Shown: positions 1 to 6,878, counted from the first letter of the stretch. The stretch is DNA of 15,741 nt from UBA1402 sp964575345 (GCA_964575345.1 CAZNQD010000046.1:1-15741), one strand, 5' to 3'. The notes: a model not told the origin generated them from the sequence alone. A program made the numbers and translations.

Positions 1-254
1 ATGTTGCTGTCTCTGACAAAACCAAGTTCACGCATGCCCTGCCAAAAACCATCCAGGGTAATGTCCAGCACAGGATCGGGCGCAAAAGTGGAAATACCTA
101 TTTTGTATTGCCTGCCCTCTACAGCAAATAAGCCCCCGCCAGGAGCGGATTTGTCCTCTTTTTGTGGTTTTCTGTTGCTCAAATCCGAAAGCAAAAGTAT
201 GCCGCCGGTTGCCAACAAGGCAAAGGCAATATTGAGCAATTTTTTAAATTTCAT
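1..254 (-). CDS. ABC transporter substrate-binding protein (PF04392-like), N-terminal part only
   Basis: This minus-strand gene starts at base 254 and leaves the window after 84 codons, so only the N-terminus is seen. Residues 1-23 form a basic start followed by a hydrophobic stretch, a signal peptide or membrane anchor. A Lys/Pro/Gly-rich linker follows to about residue 45. From about residue 50 the text reads YKIGISTFAPDPVLDITLDG and continues with FWQGMRELGFV. That matches the opening beta strand and helix of the ABC_sub_bind family (KIGI..., LD..., dGF..G..ELGYV), periplasmic binding proteins related to TrpX-type solute binders. Ligand unknown. It is transcribed divergently from another substrate-binding-type gene at 523. 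No permease or ATPase gene is visible, though they could lie beyond base 1. The plus-strand open frame over the same bases looks like a shadow: it has no family resemblance. Confidence 0.72.
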   Translation of the reverse strand, partial: MKFKKLLNIAFALLATGGILLLSDLSNRKPQKEDKSAPGGGLFAVEGRQYKIGISTFAPDPVLDITLDGFWQGMRELGFVRDSN

Positions 255-307
255 GTACGTACTAGATTAATGGTCTGAGACAAAGCTTAATACTCTTCTG
301 CGAACTG

Positions 308-315
308 CAAATGTA
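308..315 (-). promoter_or_regulatory. Candidate -7 box for the leftward substrate-binding gene
   Basis: On the minus strand these bases read TACATTTG, an exact match to the Bacteroidota -7 consensus TAnnTTTG, about 54 bases before the start codon at 254. No good -33 TTG was found at the expected distance. A one-mismatch alternative, AAGCTTTG at 281-288, does have a TTTG (308-311) 19 bases upstream of it, so either could be used. Only the motif is seen; promoter activity is inferred. Confidence 0.3.
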
Positions 316-385
316 AAAAAAACACAGCAGAGTCCCGATGGATTAAAAAATATTGATAAAAATAATTTTTTACAGGAGAACTCAG

Positions 386-431
386 TTTGCGCCCTTTGCG
401 CCTGTGCAATTAAGGTACTAACTGACTTAAT
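386..431. repeat. Short direct repeat and inverted repeat upstream of the partner-switching operon
   Basis: TTTGCGCC occurs at 386-393 and again at 395-402, a direct repeat with a 9-base period. Immediately after it, ATTAAG at 409-414 and CTTAAT at 426-431 form a perfect 6-base inverted repeat with an 11-base spacer. Both lie 20-65 bases upstream of the proposed -33 element at 451, where an activator could bind. The rest of the 268-base divergent intergenic region is AT-rich with no recognisable RNA element. An operator role is inference; repeats this short can arise by chance. Confidence 0.3.
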
Positions 432-450
432 CCGATATATTAAATCATCG

Positions 451-481
451 TTGTTTGGAAAACATTTAATGACTAATTTTG
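451..481 (+). promoter_or_regulatory. Promoter of the NMT1-like/phosphatase operon
   Basis: TTG at 451-453 is followed, after 20 bases, by TAATTTTG at 474-481. This fits the Bacteroidota housekeeping promoter (-33 TTTG/TTG, -7 TAnnTTTG, spacer about 19-21). Transcription would start near 487, leaving about 35 bases of leader before the ATG at 523. No other promoter of similar quality was seen before the downstream genes, so this may drive the whole run to 4741. Confidence 0.5.
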
Positions 482-522
482 ACCGGAATACATAAAAGAA
501 TAGACCATTTGAAAAACCAACC

Positions 523-1500
523 ATGAAAAGACCTGTTCCAAATCCCATAAAATGTCTGCTTCTCTTGTTGCTGCTGCCTTTGGTTTGTCAGGCTCAAAAA
601 GAAACACTGGTGTTCTCGCCGCACTGGATTCCCCAGGCTCAGTTTGCCGCTTATTACGTGGCTCAGGATCAGGGTTTTTATCGTGATGCGGGACTGGAGG
701 TACAAATTGTGCATTCCTCGGCCGATGTCTCCTCCTTTGAATTGCTCAAAAACGGCAGGGCCGATGTGGTGTCTTCTTTCCTGATGGATGCCATCAAAGC
801 CAGGGCTAAGGGCCTGCCTTTGGTAAACATCGCCCAGCTTTCGCAACACTCGGCCCTGATGTTGGTGGCCATGAAAAAAAACGGGATCAATCGTCCCGAA
901 GATCTGCAGGGGAAAAAGATCGGAATCTGGACCAGTGGTTTTGACGACATTCCTTTTGCTTTTATGCGCGAGAAACAGATAGATATGCAGGTCGTGCGCA
1001 TTCTGAACACAGTCAATCTGTTTTTGGCCGGCGGCATAGATGTAATGACTGTTATGAATTACAACGAATACGATCAGATCATCAACAGCGGTGTGAACGA
1101 AGAAGAGCTGAGCCGTTTTCATTTCGCCGATTACGGTTACGACATTCCCGAAGATGGCTTGTATTGTCTGGAATCCACTTTGCAAAACAAAAGGGAAGCC
1201 TTGGGCAAATTTGTACAGGCCACTTTAAAAGGCTGGGAATATGCCGCCGGTAATAAGGAATATACGCTTGATTTGGTTATAGCCGAAATGAACAAGGCGC
1301 ATCTTCCCAACAACAGGGCACACCAGCGCTGGATGCTCGACAGAATGCTGGAATTGATCACTCCGGGCGACAAAGCCACAGCACCTGGTCAATTACTGGA
1401 ATCCGATTTTAATAAGGCGTTAAAAATCATCAGGCTCAATTCGGAGACTGAATCGTATGATCTGAAATATGAGAATTTTTACCGGGCCCCGACCAACTAA
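523..1500 (+). CDS. NMT1/THI5-like (SsuA/ThiY-type) periplasmic substrate-binding protein
   Basis: The 325-residue product starts with a Sec signal peptide: a basic start, a poly-Leu core at residues 12-20 and a likely cleavage after CQA (residue 24). Cys22 does not sit in a normal lipobox, so a soluble periplasmic protein is favoured. Residues 34-60 contain HWIPQAQFAAYYVAQDQGFY then AGLEV, the hallmark opening of the NMT1/THI5-like family (PF09084), which binds small ligands such as pyrimidine thiamine precursors, taurine or sulfonates. The ligand cannot be read from sequence. Length is normal for the family. It heads a same-strand run, 50 bases before a Cache-domain phosphatase, and no permease or ATPase gene follows. 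That context suggests a sensory rather than a transport role (inference). No TPP riboswitch was found upstream. The start is supported by the signal peptide and the promoter at 451-481; no Shine-Dalgarno is evident. Confidence 0.85.
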   Translation: MKRPVPNPIKCLLLLLLLPLVCQAQKETLVFSPHWIPQAQFAAYYVAQDQGFYRDAGLEVQIVHSSADVSSFELLKNGRADVVSSFLMDAIKARAKGLPLVNIAQLSQHSALMLVAMKKNGINRPEDLQGKKIGIWTSGFDDIPFAFMREKQIDMQVVRILNTVNLFLAGGIDVMTVMNYNEYDQIINSGVNEEELSRFHFADYGYDIPEDGLYCLESTLQNKREALGKFVQATLKGWEYAAGNKEYTLDLVIAEMNKAHLPNNRAHQRWMLDRMLELITPGDKATAPGQLLESDFNKALKIIRLNSETESYDLKYENFYRAPTN

Positions 1501-1550
1501 GGTTTTGCTTTTATCTAGCTTCGGACAAGTAAATCAGACATAAAACAAAC

Positions 1551-3482
1551 ATGAAAACCAACAGCCTCTCATTCAAAATAATTTTCCGCATCCTGTTTTT
1601 TACCGGCTTGCTCGGTGTAGCTATTTTTTCGGTCTATTATGTGTTTACACGCTCGCAAATTGAAAAAGCTGCCCGCGACAACGCAGTATTGCTGGCCGAA
1701 AACACGGTAAAAAAGATCGAAGATGTCATTAAGCCTGCCGAACTCATCCCGCAAAACCTGGCCTGGATGATGGAGAGCAGTACCATTCCCAAAGATTCCA
1801 TACAAACTTTTCTGGCCCGCCTGGTAGAGCACAATCCCCTGATTTACGCCAGCGCCATTGCTTTTGAACCGGGGGTGTTTGCTCCCGAAACCAACGCTTT
1901 TGCTCCTTACGCCTACAGAACCGCAGAGGGTATCAAAACCACCGATCTTTGGGCTCCGGGGTACAATTATTTTATTATGGACTGGTATCAGATTCCGGCG
2001 CTGCTTGGCGAGGCTTATTGGTCGGAACCCTATTATGACGAGGGTGGTGCCGATGCTTTGTTATCGACCTATTCGGTGCCTTTTTACTTCCGCAGCGGGG
2101 GAAAACGAATTTTTGGAGGCATCATTACCATTGATATTTCATTGGAATGGCTTACCGACGTAATGAGCTCGGTAAAGATTTTTGAAACGGGCTATGCTTT
2201 TTTGATTTCCCGCAACGGGGTTTATGTGACACATCCCAATCATTCCTTAATAATGAACGAAACCGTCTTTACCCGGGCCAAAGAATTGGGCGAACCGGGA
2301 TTGCGGGAGATTGGCCGTAGTATGATTCAGGGGCAGAATGCCTTGACTTCCACTACCCTGAAAGACATGGGGCAGGTGCAAATCTATCACAGTCAGTTGC
2401 CCTCAACCCATTGGTCTATCGGGGTGGTCTATCCGCACGACGAAATGTACGCAGGCTTATATAAACTGAATTTGTTTATTCTTTTGTTGTCCGTTGCTGG
2501 CCTGGGTTTATTGCTCTTTTTTACCATTCGGATTATCAGACGCATACTGAGCCCGCTCAGTTTGTTCTCAGGCTCTGCCCGGGCCATAGCTGCGGGAGAT
2601 TTCAAAGCAGCATTGCCAAGTGTTCAGGGCAGTCTGGAAATGGAAGAATTGCACGATTCTTTTGCCTTTATGCAAAAGGAATTGTCCGATTACATAGTTC
2701 ATCTCAAAGAAACGACTTCGGCCAAAGAAAAGATCGAAAGCGAATTGCGCATTGCCAAGGAGATTCAGATGGGCATGATTCCTCATATTTTCCCGCCCTT
2801 CCCCAATTTGCCCGAGATCGATCTATATGCCAGCTTGTTGTCGGCCAAAGAAGTGGGAGGAGACCTCTACGATTTTTTCCTTTTGGACGATAAAACCCTC
2901 TGTTTTGCCATAGGCGACGTTTCCGGCAAAGGGGTTCCGGCTTCTTTGTTTATGGCAGTCACCAGAACACTGTTGCGTTCGGTGGGAGACAAAAAACTGT
3001 CGGCGGCCGAAATGGTAAGTTCCATAAATAAAACCTTGGCTTTCAACAATGAATCGAATATGTTTGTGACTTTCTTCCTGGGCGTTATAGATCTTCGCAA
3101 CGGAATGTTGAATTATTGCAATGCAGGTCACAATCCTCCTGTGTTGATAAGAGAAAACGGTGATTGTCGCTTTTTCAATTTAACCAAAGCGATTCCGCTG
3201 GGTTTGTTCGACAACTATGCCTATACAGACGAAAACCTCCGGCTCGAAAAGGGCGATCAGGTATTTTTGTACACCGACGGCCTGACCGAAGCCGAAGATG
3301 CCGACAACAAGTTGTATGGTGATAATCGCCTCTTGTCGTTTGTAGCTAAACAAATTAAATTAGGGCCCCGCGATCTGATCAAAGAGGTCAGCAAGGATGT
3401 GGCCAACCACGTCAACGGACATAGTCAGTCGGACGATTTAACCATGATGAGTATCTATTATTATGGAAGCAAGTCTAAGTAA
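1551..3482 (+). CDS. Membrane Cache-HAMP-SpoIIE/PP2C serine phosphatase (RsbU-type sensor)
   Basis: This 643-residue protein is the input and phosphatase arm of a partner-switching pathway. A membrane segment at about 10-31 is followed by an extracytoplasmic region of about 270 residues. It contains DWYQ (from 144), YWSEPYYDEGG, a TYSVPFYF strand and GGIITIDISLEWL, the pattern of a double Cache (dCache_1) ligand-binding domain. A second membrane segment lies at about 308-330, then a HAMP domain to about 385 and a short coiled coil. The PP2C/SpoIIE domain (about 410-640) opens with AKEIQMGMIP and keeps the metal-binding acidic residues: GGDLYD (Asp438), GDVSGKG (Asp456), YTDGLTEAED and SDDLTMM (Asp628/629). 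The active site therefore looks intact. Known relatives dephosphorylate an RsbV-type STAS protein. The kinase gene overlaps its 3' end and the STAS gene follows. The ligand may be free or delivered by the upstream binding protein (inference). Confidence 0.92.
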   Translation: MKTNSLSFKIIFRILFFTGLLGVAIFSVYYVFTRSQIEKAARDNAVLLAENTVKKIEDVIKPAELIPQNLAWMMESSTIPKDSIQTFLARLVEHNPLIYASAIAFEPGVFAPETNAFAPYAYRTAEGIKTTDLWAPGYNYFIMDWYQIPALLGEAYWSEPYYDEGGADALLSTYSVPFYFRSGGKRIFGGIITIDISLEWLTDVMSSVKIFETGYAFLISRNGVYVTHPNHSLIMNETVFTRAKELGEPGLREIGRSMIQGQNALTSTTLKDMGQVQIYHSQLPSTHWSIGVVYPHDEMYAGLYKLNLFILLLSVAGLGLLLFFTIRIIRRILSPLSLFSGSARAIAAGDFKAALPSVQGSLEMEELHDSFAFMQKELSDYIVHLKETTSAKEKIESELRIAKEIQMGMIPHIFPPFPNLPEIDLYASLLSAKEVGGDLYDFFLLDDKTLCFAIGDVSGKGVPASLFMAVTRTLLRSVGDKKLSAAEMVSSINKTLAFNNESNMFVTFFLGVIDLRNGMLNYCNAGHNPPVLIRENGDCRFFNLTKAIPLGLFDNYAYTDENLRLEKGDQVFLYTDGLTEAEDADNKLYGDNRLLSFVAKQIKLGPRDLIKEVSKDVANHVNGHSQSDDLTMMSIYYYGSKSK

Positions 3483-3885
3483 ACAATTGATCATTCGTAA
3501 CGATGTGTCGGAACTGGAAAGAGTTCAGGCCTTTGTGGAAGAACTCGAAGCCCTGGGGATGTTTCCGGCCTCTTTTTCGATGCAACTCAACCTGGTGCTG
3601 GAGGAAGCCCTGAGCAATATCGTCTTTTATGCCTACGAACAGGGCAGCACTCAAAGCATTCAGCTCGATTTTGTCGCCGGGGACAAGAGCCTGGAAATCA
3701 CCATTACAGACAGTGGCAAGGCCTTTGATCCCACAGCCAAAGAAGACCCCGATATCAATTTGCCGGCCGAAGAGCGCCCCATTGGCGGCCTGGGTATCTT
3801 TTTAATTAAAAAAATTATGGATGAGCTGAATTACACTCGCAAGGATGAATACAATATATTGAAAATGAAAAAGAAATTTGACTAG
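3463..3885 (+). CDS. RsbW/SpoIIAB-type anti-sigma factor serine kinase (HATPase)
   Basis: This 140-residue cytoplasmic ATP-binding protein is of GHKL type (HATPase_c_2). The N box is visible as EEALSNIV (Glu47, Glu48, Asn52), the G1 box as DSGKAFDP (Asp83, Gly85) and the G2 box as GGLGIFLIKK (108-117). In known relatives this kinase phosphorylates an RsbV-type STAS protein and otherwise binds a sigma factor or another target. It overlaps the phosphatase gene by 20 bases in a different frame, implying translational coupling and matched amounts of the two opposing enzymes. The STAS substrate gene follows 65 bases later. Which partner it sequesters is not shown; no sigma factor gene is in the window. 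Length is typical for the family. Confidence 0.9.
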   Translation: MEASLSKQLIIRNDVSELERVQAFVEELEALGMFPASFSMQLNLVLEEALSNIVFYAYEQGSTQSIQLDFVAGDKSLEITITDSGKAFDPTAKEDPDINLPAEERPIGGLGIFLIKKIMDELNYTRKDEYNILKMKKKFD

Positions 3886-3950
3886 CAGATACCAGCCAGT
3901 CGGACATTTACAAATATTCAAACATAAACTACAACCATAATCACAATATA

Positions 3951-4280
3951 ATGAACATTACAACAAGCATTCTCGGAGCAGGCATAAAAGTGGCAATAGA
4001 CGGCCGGATTGACACTACTAATTACAATGAATTTGAGCAGCTTGCCGAAAAGTTATTCAGGGAAGGAGTTAAAATAATTTACCTCGATTGCAGCAAACTT
4101 AGTTATATCAGCAGTTCAGGCTTAAGAATATTTTTGAGCATACAGAAAAAAATGATGGCCACCGCAGGAAAATTCCTGCTCTACGGCATGCAAGCGGGCA
4201 TCAAAGAAATCTTCGATATTTCCGGCTTCTCTTCGGTGTTTTCGATTTTTGACAGCGAAGAGCAGGCTTGCAGTCAATGA
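3951..4280 (+). CDS. RsbV/SpoIIAA-type STAS-domain anti-sigma factor antagonist
   Basis: The 109-residue product is a single STAS domain. It opens with a beta strand, then GRIDTTNYNEFEQLAEKL, followed by IIYLDCSKLSYISSSGLRIF. The segment Ser54-Ser55-Ser56-Gly57-Leu58 aligns with the phosphorylated DSSGLG loop of SpoIIAA. By alignment Ser56 (or Ser55) should be the residue phosphorylated by the upstream kinase and restored by the upstream phosphatase. The usual Asp before the serines is a Ser, a change I recall as common in Bacteroidota homologues. When unphosphorylated it should bind the kinase and release the kinase's target. The gene sits last in the phosphatase-kinase-antagonist set, 50 bases before a membrane protein gene. 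The start ATG at 3951 follows an A-rich leader without a Shine-Dalgarno. Confidence 0.9.
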   Translation: MNITTSILGAGIKVAIDGRIDTTNYNEFEQLAEKLFREGVKIIYLDCSKLSYISSSGLRIFLSIQKKMMATAGKFLLYGMQAGIKEIFDISGFSSVFSIFDSEEQACSQ

Positions 4281-4330
4281 CAGACTGCCCTCGTTTTTAG
4301 ATATTGATATTTTTAATTTTCAACTATTTT

Positions 4331-4741
4331 ATGGAAGAACTCAGCCTCATCACCCCGACTTTTTTGTTTTCGGCCATTTCTTTGTTGTTGCTGGCTTATA
4401 CCAATCGTTTTCTTTCTTATGCTCAGGTGGTCAGAACACTCAAGGATAAGTATCTGGAAGATCCCGACAAGGTGAAAGCAGCCCAAATTGCCAATCTCCG
4501 CAAGCGCCTGTATATGACCAGGGCCATGCAGTTGCTGGGCATCAGCAGCCTTTTTCTTTGTGTGGTCACCATGTTTCTGATTTATGTGGGTTTGCAGCTG
4601 CCGGCTGTGTATGTTTTCGGATTGGCTATTTTGCTGCTGATTGCTTCGCTGGGTGTTTCTGTCTTCGAAATTCAGATTTCGGTCAAGGCATTGGAACTGC
4701 ATTTGAGCGATATGGAGATAGACCGGGAACATAGGAATTAA
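4331..4741 (+). CDS. DUF2721 family small membrane protein
   Basis: A 136-residue integral membrane protein of unknown function. Its opening, MEELSLITPTFLFSAISLLL followed by AYTNRF, matches the start of DUF2721 proteins. Three hydrophobic helices are visible at about residues 7-24, 64-87 and 91-113. Between the first two lies a charged segment with KDKYLEDPDKVKAAQIANLR. The chosen start at 4331 gives the family-like N-terminus; an in-frame ATG at 4304 would add nine residues and is possible. It lies 50 bases after the STAS gene on the same strand with no terminator between, so it is probably co-transcribed with the partner-switching module. No functional link is established. The 77 bases after it, before a convergent gene, show no clear terminator. 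Confidence 0.8.
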   Translation: MEELSLITPTFLFSAISLLLLAYTNRFLSYAQVVRTLKDKYLEDPDKVKAAQIANLRKRLYMTRAMQLLGISSLFLCVVTMFLIYVGLQLPAVYVFGLAILLLIASLGVSVFEIQISVKALELHLSDMEIDREHRN

Positions 4742-4818
4742 TCCACCTGGAACCTAAAAAGCAGAAAACGAATTAAAGCTCATTGCTCCAGAATGGATAG
4801 GAGAGAAGTATCAGATTG

Positions 4819-5259
4819 TCAGAGTTTTTTAATCATTTTCAAGGCATTCTCTCCCTTGCCGTAGTAATCTTCCAAAATTTCAACGGCCTCGAAACCATTG
4901 CGGGCATACAGGCTGATAGCCGGGCTGTTTTCGGTATTCACTTCGAGGCTTAGGGCCGGTAAACCAAGCTCCCAGGCGTAAGCTATCGCTTTCTCGATAA
5001 GGGCCTGACCCAGTTTCATCCCCCGCCGGGCGGGATCCACGGCAATGGAATATATGCGCAGGCTGTGATGCTTTTTGTGTGTTAAAACGGAGAGATAACC
5101 GGCTATCTCCCCCTCGAGCTCCAGCACCAGAAACAAGCCCCGGGCTTTGGTCATAAGATAAAGCAATTGAGAGCGTGTAAAACGTTCTGCCTCGAAAGAG
5201 CTGTTTTCAATATGGAGAATAGCTTTAAGGTCGGCTCTTGTTGCCTGGCGAATTAGCAT
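4819..5259 (-). CDS. GNAT family N-acetyltransferase (RimI-like), partner of the adjacent ATP-grasp ligase
   Basis: The 146-residue product has the GNAT fold signature. It starts MLIRQATRADLKAILHIENS, typical of RimI-like enzymes. Central strands LRIYSIAVDP (68-76) lead to the acetyl-CoA pyrophosphate loop RRGMKLGQALIEKA (78-91). The C-terminal half has EVNTENSPAISLYARNGFE and ends with YYGKGENALKMIKKL, close to RimI. The loop departs from RxxGxG/A: Lys82 takes the place of the first Gly. The gene starts 2 bases after the stop codon of the ATP-grasp gene, so the two are almost certainly one transcript. In other bacteria RLAN-type RimK-like ligases are often paired with a GNAT protein, there sometimes fused to a C39-type peptidase. 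Here the GNAT stands alone. The likely role is acetylation of an amino group on a peptide or small molecule linked to the ligase product; the substrate is unknown. It may instead be ordinary RimI. Confidence 0.85.
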   Translation of the reverse strand: MLIRQATRADLKAILHIENSSFEAERFTRSQLLYLMTKARGLFLVLELEGEIAGYLSVLTHKKHHSLRIYSIAVDPARRGMKLGQALIEKAIAYAWELGLPALSLEVNTENSPAISLYARNGFEAVEILEDYYGKGENALKMIKKL

Positions 5260-5261
5260 AG

Positions 5262-6734
5262 TTAGAATCGCTCGTTGTTGTTCAGTGATCGCTCAAAGTA
5301 ATCCAGAATGCGGTAATACAGCTCGTTGCCCAGCACGATGTCTTCGCAACCGTGGTCAATACTGGGATTATCGTTGATTTCTATTACCATGGCTTTGTCT
5401 TTGACCATCTTGAGATCTACACCATACAAACCTTTGCCAATCAATGAGGCGGCTTTTACGCCGGTTTCGATGACAGTACGGGGTACCTGATAAATGGGGA
5501 TGGTTTCCACTATGCCACTGTAACTGCGTCCCGACTGGAAATGGTGATAAATCTGCCAATGGCCTTTGGCCATGTAATACTTGCAGGCATAGAGGGGTTC
5601 TCCGTTGAGCACGCCGACACGCCAGTCAAATTCGGTAGGAGTAAAGGCCTGGGCCAGCAGAATGGCCGATTTTTCAAAGAGTTTGTCCAGAGCTTCGTTC
5701 AGCGCTGCCTCTGTTTCGATTTTGACCATGCCGATCGAAAAAGAGCCGTCGGGTATTTTTAAGATAAAAGGTGTCCCGATGTTTTCTGCAATTTCATCGA
5801 ACGAAGGGCGCCTGGATTTGAACATCAGCATGGAGGGAGGAACCGGAATTTTTTCTTTTTCGAACAATTCGTTCAGATAGACTTTGTTGGTGCAGCGAAT
5901 AATGGACAAGGGGTCGTCAATCACCGCCAGCCCGTGTTGTGCCGCCAGTTGCGACAAATGAAATGTATAATGGTTGAGCGAAGTGGTGGTGCGGATGAAC
6001 AGCGCATCGAATTCCATCAGGCGATTGGCGTCTTCTTCGGTGATGAATTCCGTATGAATGCGCATTTTTTTGGCGACTTCGCTAAATTTCTTCAGTGCCT
6101 GCTTATTGCTGGGCGGAAACTTTTCTTCCGGATCGTACAATATGGCCAGGCTAAAGCGGTTGGCCTTGGTGGAACGGGGTTGTTGCCAGATCCGCTGGCT
6201 AAAACGATCGAGAGCCTCGGCAAAGGCGGTTTGCTGTTCGTCGCTGAGTTCTCTCAGAGGCATAGCCTGTACGCTTTCAATTTGATTTCTGGAGCGTTTA
6301 TTGAAAACAACTTTCAGAATAGGGCAGGGATAATGCTCAAAAATAAAACGGGCTATTTTTTCGAGGCCTTTTTCTTTGCAGGAGCCAAAGTAGATAACCA
6401 TACTCCAGGTGTCTTCGTCCATCTCGTGTGTCTGTATCCACTGATGGCAGATCCGTTGCAGGTTCAGATCCATCCGGATGCCTGTGCCGCTTTCGAGCTT
6501 ATTGATGATGTCGATGCCGGGAATCACCTGATGCCCCCGGGTTTGGGCCAGCAGGGAGCAGTAATAACCTTCGGAATTGTAGCTGTAATCGTTGCTCAGA
6601 TTGATCACCAGCTTGCGGCTCTTTTCGCTGCTTTTGTATTGCAGGTAATCCGAAACGGTATGCAGGCTGCTGGTTTCGTAGTAAGGAGCCCAGTCGCGGA
6701 GGGAATCGAGCAGTATCAATACGTTATTATTCAT
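5262..6734 (-). CDS. RimK-like ATP-grasp ligase with N-terminal RLAN domain
   Basis: A predicted amidoligase of 490 residues, much longer than RimK (about 300). Residues 1 to about 150 begin MNNNVLILLDSLRDWAPYYE and contain LVINLSNDYSYNSEGYYCSL, resembling the RLAN domain (RimK-like ATP-grasp N-terminal, PF14401). After a linker, the ATP-grasp domain runs from about 200. It has DDPLSIIRCTNKVYL (Asp273), the ATP-contacting strand PFILKIPDGSF (Lys326), DWRVGVLNGEPLYACKYYM, and the metal site GVDLK (Asp440) plus EINDNPSID (Glu452, Asn454). The active site looks complete. Such enzymes join a carboxylate to an amine with ATP; the substrates of this subgroup are not established. The start at 6734 is preferred because it gives the family N-terminus; an in-frame ATG at 6758 would add eight residues. 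The acetyltransferase gene follows after 2 bases. Confidence 0.88.
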   Translation of the reverse strand: MNNNVLILLDSLRDWAPYYETSSLHTVSDYLQYKSSEKSRKLVINLSNDYSYNSEGYYCSLLAQTRGHQVIPGIDIINKLESGTGIRMDLNLQRICHQWIQTHEMDEDTWSMVIYFGSCKEKGLEKIARFIFEHYPCPILKVVFNKRSRNQIESVQAMPLRELSDEQQTAFAEALDRFSQRIWQQPRSTKANRFSLAILYDPEEKFPPSNKQALKKFSEVAKKMRIHTEFITEEDANRLMEFDALFIRTTTSLNHYTFHLSQLAAQHGLAVIDDPLSIIRCTNKVYLNELFEKEKIPVPPSMLMFKSRRPSFDEIAENIGTPFILKIPDGSFSIGMVKIETEAALNEALDKLFEKSAILLAQAFTPTEFDWRVGVLNGEPLYACKYYMAKGHWQIYHHFQSGRSYSGIVETIPIYQVPRTVIETGVKAASLIGKGLYGVDLKMVKDKAMVIEINDNPSIDHGCEDIVLGNELYYRILDYFERSLNNNERF

Positions 6735-6802
6735 ACAAATCTTTGACAAGCAGCGCATTATGAATGCTGAAAAAGGGCTGCCTTTCCATTGTTTCAGCGC
6801 CT

Positions 6803-6810
6803 CAAAGTTA
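6803..6810 (-). promoter_or_regulatory. Candidate -7 box for the ATP-grasp/acetyltransferase pair
   Basis: The minus strand reads TAACTTTG here, an exact TAnnTTTG match, about 70 bases upstream of the ATP-grasp start at 6734. No convincing -33 TTG was found 17-21 bases further upstream. It lies between the end of the lyase gene (6879) and the ATP-grasp gene, so the pair could have its own promoter rather than depend on read-through from the lyase. Confidence 0.35.
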
Positions 6811-6878
6811 GAGAATTTCCTGAATAGTTGAGCTCTGAGTAAAAAATATCCCTAATACTTAATTTCCGGTACGAATTC

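Noticed and set aside
1..270. Plus-strand open frame of 89 codons at the window start
   Set aside because: It is antisense to a minus-strand frame with a signal peptide and clear ABC_sub_bind family sequence; its own product resembles nothing.
274..300. CTGAGA motif suggestive of a thiamine (TPP) riboswitch near a THI5-like gene
   Set aside because: Only the hexamer matches. The rest of the TPP aptamer (ACCCU..., CCUGAUC...GGAUAAUGC) is absent, and the hexamer is over 200 bases from the start codon.
4742..4818. Possible bidirectional terminator between convergent genes
   Set aside because: I found no inverted repeat followed by a T-tract in these 77 bases.
5262..6734. Calling the ATP-grasp protein RimK, the ribosomal protein S6 glutamate ligase
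   Set aside because: It has an extra N-terminal region resembling RLAN and about 190 more residues than RimK, and it belongs to a different subgroup; S6 modification cannot be claimed.
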